DNA from: an uncultured Gallionellaceae bacterium
Lineage (GTDB): Bacteria; Pseudomonadota; Gammaproteobacteria; Burkholderiales; Gallionellaceae
Assembly (NCBI GenBank): GCA_903847155.1
Contig: CAINCU010000061.1
Span: 52,499 to 116,498, forward strand
DNA length: 64,000 nt
Direction of reading: 5' to 3'
Notes under the pieces: generated by a model
The model's input: the letters and a program-made list of their open reading frames with translations, nothing else
The model's database searches: none
What the model was told of the DNA's origin: nothing
Translations under genes and position numbers: made by a program
Part shown: in pieces, positions 25,202-32,383 of the stretch
How the letters are laid out: each line of letters starts with the position of its first letter
Numbering within the stretch: the first letter of the stretch is position 1

Positions 25202-26449
25202 TTAATCAACCAGCCGCACTAAGCCAAAACCCCCGCCCGGTGTGCGGAAATTGGTGGTCTGGCCCTGGTAGAGGCGCGCTGCAATTAGTTGGATATTTCC
25301 GTCATATACATAGCAGCGCACATCGTATTTGAGCGATTGCGGCTCACTGCCTGCCACGCACACTTTGCGTTCGCCCGGCAACGCCATGCGCTGCGCCACG
25401 TAATCTGCGTGCATGATCTCCTCGAACACGCGCTTGGTCACCTTGTCGCCGCGATACGCGCCCTTGCTGCCGTAGCCGCTCACCGGCTTGAAGAACCATT
25501 GCTTGCGCTCCGCCCACCATTGCTCGGCATCTTCCGCACGCACTATTTTCGTTTGCGGAACCCCTTGCAGAAGCCCGTCGATACTGGCTTGCGACACACC
25601 CGCCGAGCGCAGCCAATCGCCATCAGACAGCATAGCCAGCTTGCGTTTATCCGCATAGCGCTGGAAATGCGCCGGGTTCGGCGTCAGTACCACCTGCTGC
25701 TTTTCCCACGCGGAACGGAGGTGCGAGTGTTGTTGCAGATCGAAATCGGTAAGGCGGTTGTAGATCAGATCGATGCGCTGCCCGTTGCCATACAAACCCT
25801 CTTCGCGCGTTTGCAGCGCCAAAGGATCAACGATGTGCGCAACGATACCGGCGCGCTCGAACATGCGTTGCGCCAGCAAAAATTCGGGATAGAGATATTG
25901 CGACTCAGGTTGTTCATCCACGATGGCAATCGTCTTGAGCGGCACATCACCGTGTACCAAATGCCATTCATTGCGGAACATCTCGATGAAAACCTGTTCA
26001 AGCGACAAGTCCGCCAGTTCTTCATCGCAAACCGGAGCTGATGCATAGAGTTTGACGTCGCGCTGACTGTCAATCAGCAACGCATTGAGGAACGCGCCGC
26101 CCGCATTGCTGTTGATCTCGATCAGATGCGCGCCCAACTCGTTAAGATGAAAGTCGTAACCGTAGAAAACGCCAAGCGCTGCTTGCGGCTCAGGCGCACC
26201 AACCACCTCCTCCACCGCAGCAATCACCGCATGCATCTGCTGCAACTGCAACTCGGTGATAAACACCGGCGCCGCAGCAAATAGATGCGGGCAGCGCTCC
26301 TTCACCAACCCGTACCAATCCTCACCTTGCGCCTGCAACGCGCGTTGCAGCGCGTCGCCATCCATCCCCGCCCATGCAGCACACTCGCCGTTCAGGTGCG
26401 CGATGAAATCGTAGTCCACATCGAAATGATCTTTTGCTTCAACCGACAT
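25202..26449 (-). CDS. ATP-grasp-fold protein of unknown function
   Basis: A 415-residue soluble protein. The motif HLIEINSNAGGAF near residue 120 and the C-terminal WFFKPVSGYGSKGAYRGDKVT region have the look of an ATP-grasp nucleotide site (K..sGygGkG), and KYDVRCYVYDGNIQLIAARLYQGQTTNF resembles the metal-binding R...Y/N segment. Homologues are typically annotated only as conserved hypothetical; a peptide or amine ligase activity, as in glutathionylspermidine synthase-like proteins, is possible. No amino-acid or polyamine genes are adjacent to guide a substrate. It stands alone between two repeat elements. Confidence 0.55.
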   Translation of the reverse strand: MSVEAKDHFDVDYDFIAHLNGECAAWAGMDGDALQRALQAQGEDWYGLVKERCPHLFAAAPVFITELQLQQMHAVIAAVEEVVGAPEPQAALGVFYGYDFHLNELGAHLIEINSNAGGAFLNALLIDSQRDVKLYASAPVCDEELADLSLEQVFIEMFRNEWHLVHGDVPLKTIAIVDEQPESQYLYPEFLLAQRMFERAGIVAHIVDPLALQTREEGLYGNGQRIDLIYNRLTDFDLQQHSHLRSAWEKQQVVLTPNPAHFQRYADKRKLAMLSDGDWLRSAGVSQASIDGLLQGVPQTKIVRAEDAEQWWAERKQWFFKPVSGYGSKGAYRGDKVTKRVFEEIMHADYVAQRMALPGERKVCVAGSEPQSLKYDVRCYVYDGNIQLIAARLYQGQTTNFRTPGGGFGLVRLVD

Positions 26450-26475
26450 TTATTAACCTCAAAAATAACAAACCC

Positions 26476-26592
26476 CGTCATTCCGGCGCAGGCCGGAATC
26501 CAGCGGTTTTATCCAACATGCCTTTGGGGGTTGTCCACCGCGTTGCGGAGGCGTTTTTTTATGACTGGATTCCGGCCTGCGCCGGAATGACG
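26476..26592. repeat. Perfect 28-bp inverted repeat pair (CATTCCGG family)
   Basis: A 28-base unit at 26476-26503 (beginning CGTCATTCCGGCGCAGGC) is repeated exactly in inverted orientation at 26565-26592, with 61 bases between. Each arm also contains its own CCGG..CCGG hairpin. This is a widespread type of intergenic proteobacterial palindrome. It fills the gap between the ATP-grasp start and the chalcone-isomerase-like stop. The spacer ends with a small CCGCgttGCGG stem and seven Ts. Confidence 0.92.
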
Positions 26593-26614
26593 AACTGTTT
26601 GAGGCGTATCCAAA

Positions 26615-27178
26615 TCAGCCACCCAGCATTTCCTTCTTCAAATCGTCCTGCGCCGGCTTGTTGCCCAGCCATATCTTGAGCAAGGCGCGATTGAACGCCG
26701 CGCCCGCAATCGTGCCGCGCGCCGTGCCATTCACGCTGATCACCGTGCCGGCGGCAGGCAGATAATCGAGCGTGATGACATCGCCCGGTTTCACTTCTTT
26801 CACCGAATCAAAAATCTGCACCATCTGTTTGATCTGCGTATTCAGCGCCGCCAACTCGGCAGGCGTATGGTTCGCCTCGATCGCCTCGTTAAAAGCATTG
26901 AACAATTTTCCGCTGCTCAATTCATGTTTGATATACAACGCCACGCGATGCTCGCGCTCATCGGCAATGACCGCCTCGGCCAAGGTTTGCTTCTGCGGCA
27001 AATACAACGCACCGACATAAATCTTGAAGAAGAACTTGGTGCGAATGCCCGCGCCGTTCAATTGCAAATTTGCGCTTCCGACTTGCGCCGTGTCAGGCAA
27101 TTTCACGCCTGCCACTTCCAGCGCGCATGCATCCCAGCTCAACAACACACCGCAGACCAGCAGCAAGATTTTGTTCAT
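26615..27178 (-). CDS. Exported chalcone isomerase-like protein
   Basis: A 187-residue protein with an N-terminal signal peptide (MNKILLLVCGVLLSWDACA, cleavage near CALEV). The mature part fits the chalcone-isomerase-like fold family: GVKLPDTAQVGSANLQLNGAG, FFFKIYVGALYLPQKQ and the C-terminal ALLKIWLGNKPAQDDLKKEMLG are typical. Bacterial members are periplasmic, lack the plant isomerase activity and probably bind small hydrophobic ligands such as fatty acids. No operon partner is evident; a small exported protein gene lies 45 bases upstream on the same strand. Confidence 0.85.
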   Translation of the reverse strand: MNKILLLVCGVLLSWDACALEVAGVKLPDTAQVGSANLQLNGAGIRTKFFFKIYVGALYLPQKQTLAEAVIADEREHRVALYIKHELSSGKLFNAFNEAIEANHTPAELAALNTQIKQMVQIFDSVKEVKPGDVITLDYLPAAGTVISVNGTARGTIAGAAFNRALLKIWLGNKPAQDDLKKEMLGG

Positions 27179-27223
27179 ATTGAAACTCCTATTGTGAAAT
27201 GAAGAAGAATTTTCTTCTTTAAA

Positions 27224-27562
27224 TTACCACAAGTCTAAATGCTTTGATTTTTCGATCGCTTCCAGAATTTGTGAATCTTTTTCGTATTTACTTTGGAGGT
27301 CTTTTTCATCCTTTTCTAAGTCTCCGCAGCGTGCTCGTGCAACTGCTTTCTCAATCCATTCACGTCTTTCTTGATCATATGGATATTCGCCTCCCCAATG
27401 TTGGCATTCAACCGTTCGTGAAATAAACGATGCGACCGCTTCCGGCATACCCCGCTGAAGTTTCTTTACTTCAGGCAATTCATCAACTTCATTTGCGAAA
27501 CAGAAAGGTGAACAAAGTATCAACAAAAATAAATGGAATTGAATTCTTGATTTCACGCGCAT
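27224..27562 (-). CDS. Small exported hypothetical protein
   Basis: A 112-residue protein with a hydrophobic signal peptide (IQFHLFLLILCSPFCFA) and a hydrophilic, mostly helical mature part. Two cysteines (VECQHWGGEYPYDQERRE and ARCGDLEKDEKD) could form a disulfide in the periplasm. The motif HWGGEYPYDQERR recalls small conserved periplasmic proteins of betaproteobacteria, but no function is known. Its base composition is more AT-rich than the flanking beta-oxidation gene. Confidence 0.6.
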   Translation of the reverse strand: MRVKSRIQFHLFLLILCSPFCFANEVDELPEVKKLQRGMPEAVASFISRTVECQHWGGEYPYDQERREWIEKAVARARCGDLEKDEKDLQSKYEKDSQILEAIEKSKHLDLW

Positions 27563-27584
27563 CTCCTGATGAATAGCCCCTCAT

Positions 27585-28784
27585 TTACAACGCCTCAAAA
27601 ATTCCCGCCGCGCCCATGCCCGTGCCGATGCACATCGTCACCATGCCGTACTTCTGTTTGCGCCGACGCAGGCCATGCAGCAACGTCGCGGTACGAATCG
27701 CCCCCGTCGCCCCCAGCGGATGTCCCAACGCAATCGCGCCGCCCAGCGGATTGACGATTGCCGGATCAAGCCCCACATCGTTGATCACCGCCAGCGATTG
27801 CGCGGCGAACGCTTCGTTGAGTTCGATCCAGCCCATGTCTTTCAAGCTCAAGCCCACCTGCTTCAGCGCACGCGGAATGGCTTCTTTCGGGCCGATGCCC
27901 ATGATCTCCGGCGGCACACCGGCCACGCTGAAACCGAGGAACTTGCCGATGGGCGTCAGGTTGTAGCGCTTCAGCGCGGACTCGGAACACAGCAACACCG
28001 CACCCGCACCGTCCGACATCTGCGAACTGTTGCCCGCCGTCACCGACCCTTTTTGCATGAACACCGTCTTCAGTTTACCCAGCGCTTCCAGCGACGAATC
28101 CCCGCGCGGGCCTTCGTCCTGCGCCACCTCGCGCGTCTTCACCTGCACCTCGCGGCTGTGCATATCCGGCACATGCTCGACGATGGTGTATGGCGAAATC
28201 TCGTCTTCGAATTCGCCGTTGTTGATCGCCGCCATCGCGCGCAGATGGCTCTGCAACGAAAACGCATCCTGCGCCTCGCGCGAAACCTTCCAGCGCTCCG
28301 CCACCTTCTCCGCCGTCAGCCCCATGCCGAAAGCGATGCCTAAATTTTCGTCATGCTCGAAGATGGCCGGATTGAACGCGATCTTGTTGCCCATCATCGG
28401 CACCATGCTCATACTCTCCACCCCCGCCGCGATCATCACCTCGGCCTCGCCCAGCCGGATGCGATCCGCCGCCAGCGCCACCGCCTGCAAACCGGAAGAA
28501 CAGAAACGGTTCACCGTCATTCCCGGCACCGTATCCGGCAACCCCGCCAGCAGCAGCGCGATGCGCGCCACATTCATCCCCTGCTCCGCCTCCGGCATCG
28601 CGCAACCGACGATCACATCGCCGATGCTCGCCGGGTCGAGCGACGGCGCTTGCGCCAGCACGCTGCGCAACACATGCGCCAACAGATCATCGGGGCGAGT
28701 GTTGCGAAACATCCCGCGCGGCGCCTTGCCGACCGGCGTGCGCGTGGCGGCAACGATGTAGGCTTCCTGGACTTGTTTGCTCAT
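27585..28784 (-). CDS. fadA: Acetyl-CoA acyltransferase (thiolase)
   Basis: A 399-residue thiolase. The active-site Cys is in NRFCSSGLQAVALAADRI, the two C-terminal catalytic regions are LGGAIALGHPLGATGAIR (His) and MCIGTGMGAAGIFE (Cys), and NEAFAAQSLAV is the family NEAFA motif. It cleaves 3-oxoacyl-CoA to acetyl-CoA and shortened acyl-CoA, last step of beta-oxidation. The ATG at 28784 follows AAGGAG and is preferred to the in-frame upstream start. It lies at the 3' end of a minus-strand fatty-acid cluster but is separated from the fadB-like gene by accessory genes; the YhcG-like gene ends 11 bases before its start. Confidence 0.94.
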   Translation of the reverse strand: MSKQVQEAYIVAATRTPVGKAPRGMFRNTRPDDLLAHVLRSVLAQAPSLDPASIGDVIVGCAMPEAEQGMNVARIALLLAGLPDTVPGMTVNRFCSSGLQAVALAADRIRLGEAEVMIAAGVESMSMVPMMGNKIAFNPAIFEHDENLGIAFGMGLTAEKVAERWKVSREAQDAFSLQSHLRAMAAINNGEFEDEISPYTIVEHVPDMHSREVQVKTREVAQDEGPRGDSSLEALGKLKTVFMQKGSVTAGNSSQMSDGAGAVLLCSESALKRYNLTPIGKFLGFSVAGVPPEIMGIGPKEAIPRALKQVGLSLKDMGWIELNEAFAAQSLAVINDVGLDPAIVNPLGGAIALGHPLGATGAIRTATLLHGLRRRKQKYGMVTMCIGTGMGAAGIFEAL

Positions 28785-28794
28785 GTCGCTCTCC

Positions 28795-29814
28795 TTATTT
28801 TTCGTTATCCGAATCTTCATCCGGCGCATTCTGCAAATAAAATTCATGCAGCTTGGCTTGCAGCAGCGCCTTGTCCGGCAACTGCGTTTGATACTCCGCG
28901 ATCAGCGCCGGAGAAAGGCTGCGACTCAGCGCGTATTCCACCACCTCGTTATCCTTGCTCGCGCAAAGCAGCACACCGATGGCGGGCTGCTCGTGCGGCT
29001 TCTTCACATCGCGGTCTAGCGCTTCGAGATAAAAGCCCAGCTTGCCCAGATACTCCGGCTCAAAACGCCCGACCTTCAATTCAATGGCGACCAGACAATT
29101 CAAGCCGCGATGGAAGAAAAGAAGATCAAGCGCGAAGTCGCGCCCGCCCACTTGCAACGGATACTCGCTGCCCACAAAACAGAAATCGCGCCCCAGCTCG
29201 ATCAAAAAATCCTTGAGCCGTTGCAACAACCCTTGATGCAAATCCGCCTCAGCATGGCCTTGCGGCAGATCAAGGAATTCGACCAGATAGCTGTCCTTGA
29301 ACACACTCATGGCATCGGGATGAATTTGTGACACCAGTGGTGTCACTTTTACCGGATTAAGCACAGTGCGCTCGAACAGCGCGGTTTTAAACTGGCGCTC
29401 AAGCTCGCGTTTGCTCCACTGCTCGCGGATAGCGAGGCGCAGATAAAACTCCCGCTCCTCCGGCCTTTTGCTCTGGCTGAGAATGATGAGGTTATGCGAC
29501 CACGGCAATTGTGTCACCAGTGGTGAGACTTTCTCATCATCCCGATATGCCTCGTAAAACTGCCGCATCCGAAACAGGTTGCGCGAAGTAAAACCGCGCA
29601 ACCCCGGCTGGGTGCGCGCCAGATGCTCGGCCAATTGCGCCACCACCCCGTCGCCCCATTCCGCCTGCGCAATCTTGCGGCTGATGAATTGCCCCACCTG
29701 CCAATACAACTCGATCAACGCCGTATTCACCGCCTGCACCGCACGATGCCGCGCAGCCTGGATCAGTTGCGTGATCTCGTTGAAATCGGATTGTGGGTTA
29801 AGCGGTGTTGTCAT
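28795..29814 (-). CDS. YhcG family PDDEXK nuclease-domain protein (DUF1016)
   Basis: A 339-residue protein. The N-terminal DUF1016 domain (VNTALIELYWQVGQFIS, GFTSRNLFRMRQFYEAY, LPWSHNLIILSQ) is followed by a C-terminal PDDEXK nuclease-like domain with FALDLLFFHRGLNCLVAIEL and then KVGRFEPEYLGKL, holding the D and ExK residues. Relatives are scattered accessory genes often found near restriction systems and mobile DNA. Its insertion directly before fadA, within a fatty-acid operon, points to horizontal arrival. No partner methylase is seen. Confidence 0.88.
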   Translation of the reverse strand: MTTPLNPQSDFNEITQLIQAARHRAVQAVNTALIELYWQVGQFISRKIAQAEWGDGVVAQLAEHLARTQPGLRGFTSRNLFRMRQFYEAYRDDEKVSPLVTQLPWSHNLIILSQSKRPEEREFYLRLAIREQWSKRELERQFKTALFERTVLNPVKVTPLVSQIHPDAMSVFKDSYLVEFLDLPQGHAEADLHQGLLQRLKDFLIELGRDFCFVGSEYPLQVGGRDFALDLLFFHRGLNCLVAIELKVGRFEPEYLGKLGFYLEALDRDVKKPHEQPAIGVLLCASKDNEVVEYALSRSLSPALIAEYQTQLPDKALLQAKLHEFYLQNAPDEDSDNEK

Positions 29815-29860
29815 GTTGTTTTCAAAAATATCTTACTCAGTTTTTATATGCACCTGCCCC

Positions 29861-29946
29861 GAAAGCCGCGTCAATAGGCGATCTACAACATGTGCATGGC
29901 GAAGATGCCCGTGTTTACTGCCTTGCGGGCATTTCATGTTTTAAAA
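29861..29946 (+). repeat. GTCAATAGGCG interspersed repeat, copy A (long form)
   Basis: The element has the core CGTCAATAGGCGATCTACAA followed by a second half, GCGAAGATGCCCGTGTTTAC, and a hairpin ATGCCCG...CGGGCAT. It closely matches copy B (30951-31027) over about 75 bases. It sits in the gap between the YhcG gene start and the DUF2721 gene stop. Confidence 0.85.
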
Positions 29947-30014
29947 ATGTCCGCGCCGAACAACTATTGCGAAGCTGACCCAGTTTCACTGCGACGAATC
30001 CAGCAAGTGCCATT

Positions 30015-30440
30015 TCAATCGTCCTGCGAGAGCACATTCGTTGCAATCGCGATCTCGCGCAAGAAGCACAACAGCCCCGCAATCAACGTAAGCATGGCGA
30101 CCGAAAAAAACACTGCGATGATCGCCGATGGGTCTTTGCCCAATTCGAACCCGATAAAAAGCGCCGCGATCACGATACAAACCAGCAATGCGCATACCGT
30201 GCACAACGTTATCGACCAGTGTATCCATTTCGACCTGCTCAACAGATTGCTGACCTCGACAGCATGCGCCGCGCGTTCAACTCCTTTCATCGCGGCAAGC
30301 ACACGGTGACGATCGATGACACGCCCCAATCGTCCTGACAGCACGCTCAATATCGCCCCGATGCCGGTCAGCAGAAACACTGGCGCAACCGCCATTTGAA
30401 TGACATGCGCAACGGTTGCAATTTCGACTGGATCACTCAT
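30015..30440 (-). CDS. DUF2721 membrane protein
   Basis: A 141-residue inner-membrane protein. The N-terminal family signature is VAHVIQMAVAPVFLLTGIGAI with the following GRLGRVIDRHR, and two more hydrophobic segments follow (WSITLCTVCALLVCIVIAALFIGF and AIIAVFFSVAMLTLIAGLLCFL). This matches DUF2721, whose function is unknown. It is flanked by intergenic repeats on both sides. Confidence 0.88.
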   Translation of the reverse strand: MSDPVEIATVAHVIQMAVAPVFLLTGIGAILSVLSGRLGRVIDRHRVLAAMKGVERAAHAVEVSNLLSRSKWIHWSITLCTVCALLVCIVIAALFIGFELGKDPSAIIAVFFSVAMLTLIAGLLCFLREIAIATNVLSQDD

Positions 30441-30480
30441 TGCTTATTTCCATCTGTCTGGTCATACCCAACAAAATTCC

Positions 30481-30572
30481 CCGTTCGTGGTGAGCCTGTC
30501 GAACCATGAACGGAGACCGACAACCAACCCACGCGCCGCAAATTCACCCTTCGACAAGCTCAGTGCGAACGG
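30481..30572. repeat. Inverted palindromic repeats (TTCGACAAGCTCA family)
   Basis: The left unit at 30481-30513 reads CCGTTCGTGGTGAGCCTGTC and ends GAACGG, closing on itself as a hairpin. The right unit at 30547-30572 (CCCTTCGACAAGCTCAGTGC, ending GAACGG) is the inverted, diverged counterpart. This is a common dispersed bacterial palindrome. It lies between the GFA and DUF2721 genes. Confidence 0.85.
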
Positions 30573-30578
30573 CATTAC

Positions 30579-30935
30579 TCATAACAAATGCTTGCCATCA
30601 AACACCGTCGTCTCCAGCGCAAAGGTATCCACGCCCTCCACGCAACCGAGGTTCACGATATATTGCCCCGGCCATTTGGTCGTTTCGCTGAAAGGAGGAA
30701 TGCCGCAGGTGCGGCAGAAATAATGTTTCGCCTCCTTGGTGCCCCATTGGTACACGCCCAGCGCACCTTCTTGCGCCTCGATCTGGAACTTCGCCCCCGG
30801 CACCAGATGCATCATCGTTCCCCGCTTGGCACAGAACGAACAGTTGCAGCGTGTCCCACTGGTAAATGGTTGTGCCTCAAACGAGAACTTAATTGCGCCG
30901 CAGTGGCAACTGCCTTTGTATGACTGCATTACCAT
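30579..30935 (-). CDS. GFA family (glutathione-dependent formaldehyde-activating enzyme-like) protein
   Basis: A 118-residue zinc-binding protein. SCHCGAIKFSFEA and RCNCSFCAKRG at the N-terminus and YFCRTCGIPPF in the middle form the typical Cys-rich Zn sites of the GFA family. It could catalyse or bind glutathione adducts, but most family members are uncharacterised and formaldehyde activity should not be assumed. It is a single-gene unit between two interspersed repeats. MQSYKGSCHCG, two codons downstream of the listed start, is an equally good initiation point. Confidence 0.88.
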   Translation of the reverse strand: MVMQSYKGSCHCGAIKFSFEAQPFTSGTRCNCSFCAKRGTMMHLVPGAKFQIEAQEGALGVYQWGTKEAKHYFCRTCGIPPFSETTKWPGQYIVNLGCVEGVDTFALETTVFDGKHLL

Positions 30936-30950
30936 TTTTCCTGATCCTCA

Positions 30951-31027
30951 CGTCAATAGGCGTTCTACAACATGTGCATTGCGAAGATGCCCGTGTTTAC
31001 TGGCTTACAGACATATCGTGTATTAAA
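30951..31027 (+). repeat. GTCAATAGGCG interspersed repeat, copy B (long form)
   Basis: Same architecture and orientation as copy A: CGTCAATAGGCGTTCTACAA, then CATGTGCATTGCGAAGATGC, CCGTGTTTACTGGC and an AT-rich end. It differs from A mainly in the last 25 bases, where the closing hairpin has decayed. It lies between the GFA gene start and the exonuclease gene stop. Confidence 0.85.
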
Positions 31028-31069
31028 AAACAACCTCGCTGCCAAGCCGACAACTTCATGCCATTATTG

Positions 31070-31963
31070 CTATGGAATCGTCTGCGAAAGCTTTACTAGC
31101 TCCAGAAAGTCACTTTCTTTGAGGATGCGTATCTTCTGGCCTTTCGCTATAAGCAACTCAGCTTTTAAATGCTTTGCACTTTTTTCCTTGCCAGCCAACT
31201 TGGTGACATCTTGATCTCCCACAACTAACAAAGTCGTTTTTTTGGTAACACCATCTGCCACTTTACAGCCGATTCCGGCAGCAAAATTTGACGCTTCATT
31301 ACGTTGAATTACTAAGGCACCCGTAAAAACAATTTCTTCTCCAAATAGCTCACCCTCTGGATTACCTTCTCTACGTACTGCTGCTCCACAGGATGAATTT
31401 GCCGAATCAATTGGCTGAGTTATCCGCTTTTTCCAAGCCTCCAAATCCATGTTGGATTCATTGATGGCAGCAAGTAAAACATACCCCGAAGCTTTTGCAT
31501 CTTCCAGCGCATCGTGGTGTTTAAATGTATAACCTATCTTTTTACAAACATTCGCCAGCCCATAGCCTTGCCACGCAACATCACTCCACGTTCTGCGAAC
31601 AACCATTGCAGAATCTAGCCAAGTTAACGAAAAAGGTTTTACGTCATACTTTCGTAAGGCTTTATCAATCGATACGCGATCAAAATGCGTATGACATACA
31701 CATAGTGTGTTTTCTAAAAAATTCTTGAGCGTTTGAACAATCTCTGGGAGCTTAGGTTTGCCAGCAACGCAGGTTTCATCAATGCCATGAATGGCAATAT
31801 TGATATGATCAAAATAATCTTCTGGGTCAATCAGTGAACACCACTCTTCAACTAATTTCCCATTTGAAAATTTAGCAATCCCAATCTGACAAATTGATGC
31901 CATATCCGAATTTGCAGTTTCGACATCTATTGCTACAAATTCCATTTGTTGAATTTGCTTCAT
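31070..31963 (-). CDS. DnaQ-like 3'-5' exonuclease with C-terminal BRCT domain
   Basis: A 297-residue protein. The N-terminal DEDDh exonuclease shows VAIDVETANSDMASICQIGI (Exo I), VCHTHFDRVSIDKAL (Exo II) and HHDALEDAKASG (Exo III His/Asp). After a linker, residues about 210-295 (EIVFTGALVIQRNEASNFAA and TKKTTLLVVGDQDVTKLAG) form a BRCT domain like that of DNA ligase. Such proteins may trim DNA ends in repair or in defence against phage. It overlaps the upstream hypothetical gene by 4 bases. The pair is more AT-rich than the flanking fad genes, which suggests recent acquisition. Confidence 0.88.
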   Translation of the reverse strand: MKQIQQMEFVAIDVETANSDMASICQIGIAKFSNGKLVEEWCSLIDPEDYFDHINIAIHGIDETCVAGKPKLPEIVQTLKNFLENTLCVCHTHFDRVSIDKALRKYDVKPFSLTWLDSAMVVRRTWSDVAWQGYGLANVCKKIGYTFKHHDALEDAKASGYVLLAAINESNMDLEAWKKRITQPIDSANSSCGAAVRREGNPEGELFGEEIVFTGALVIQRNEASNFAAGIGCKVADGVTKKTTLLVVGDQDVTKLAGKEKSAKHLKAELLIAKGQKIRILKESDFLELVKLSQTIP

Positions 31964-32334
31964 AATTCTTCTTCAACATATTTCGTTTCGTCAGCGGTGA
32001 AGATAACTGGCATCCCAGTTTTACTACAAACAAGTTTGACTTCTTTATCCAAGTGAATATCTAAATTATCACCCCTTAATCCTTGCCATTGTGCAAGGTA
32101 TTTTAGAGTTCCATATTTCTTCGTCTTGATTTCTCGCACCACACCGCCCTTCCACGCAAGAACTGGCAATTCGCCTCTCCGAGCACAATCAGCCAATTCT
32201 GTTTCCACTAATGCTTTTTCACGCCCACGTTCCCAGCAAGCAATAAGCCCCTTGTCAGTACCTTTCCATGTTTCATCCCAACCAAGGCCTACTCGATTAG
32301 GTTCTATGATCGACCGATATACGTGATACGACAT
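31960..32334 (-). CDS. Hypothetical protein coupled to the exonuclease-BRCT gene
   Basis: A 124-residue soluble protein with no recognised domain. The C-terminal part (LDIHLDKEVKLVCSKTGMPV and IFTADETKYVEEEL) looks like a beta-rich fold; one pair of cysteines occurs at ADCARRGE and LVCSKTG. Its stop overlaps the start of the exonuclease gene (ATGA), so the two are translated together and probably work together. It has the same AT-rich composition as its partner. Confidence 0.65.
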   Translation of the reverse strand: MSYHVYRSIIEPNRVGLGWDETWKGTDKGLIACWERGREKALVETELADCARRGELPVLAWKGGVVREIKTKKYGTLKYLAQWQGLRGDNLDIHLDKEVKLVCSKTGMPVIFTADETKYVEEEL

Positions 32335-32383
32335 ATCATCTCCAAAGTTTCACCAAGTACAGAGCGATTGTTCCTGCTCCAAT

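Noticed and set aside
24358..25332. 324-codon rightward ORF opposite the HD-GYP gene
   Set aside because: Antisense shadow; its C-terminal AYISAYIPTYAPAY part only reflects the 12-bp tandem repeats.
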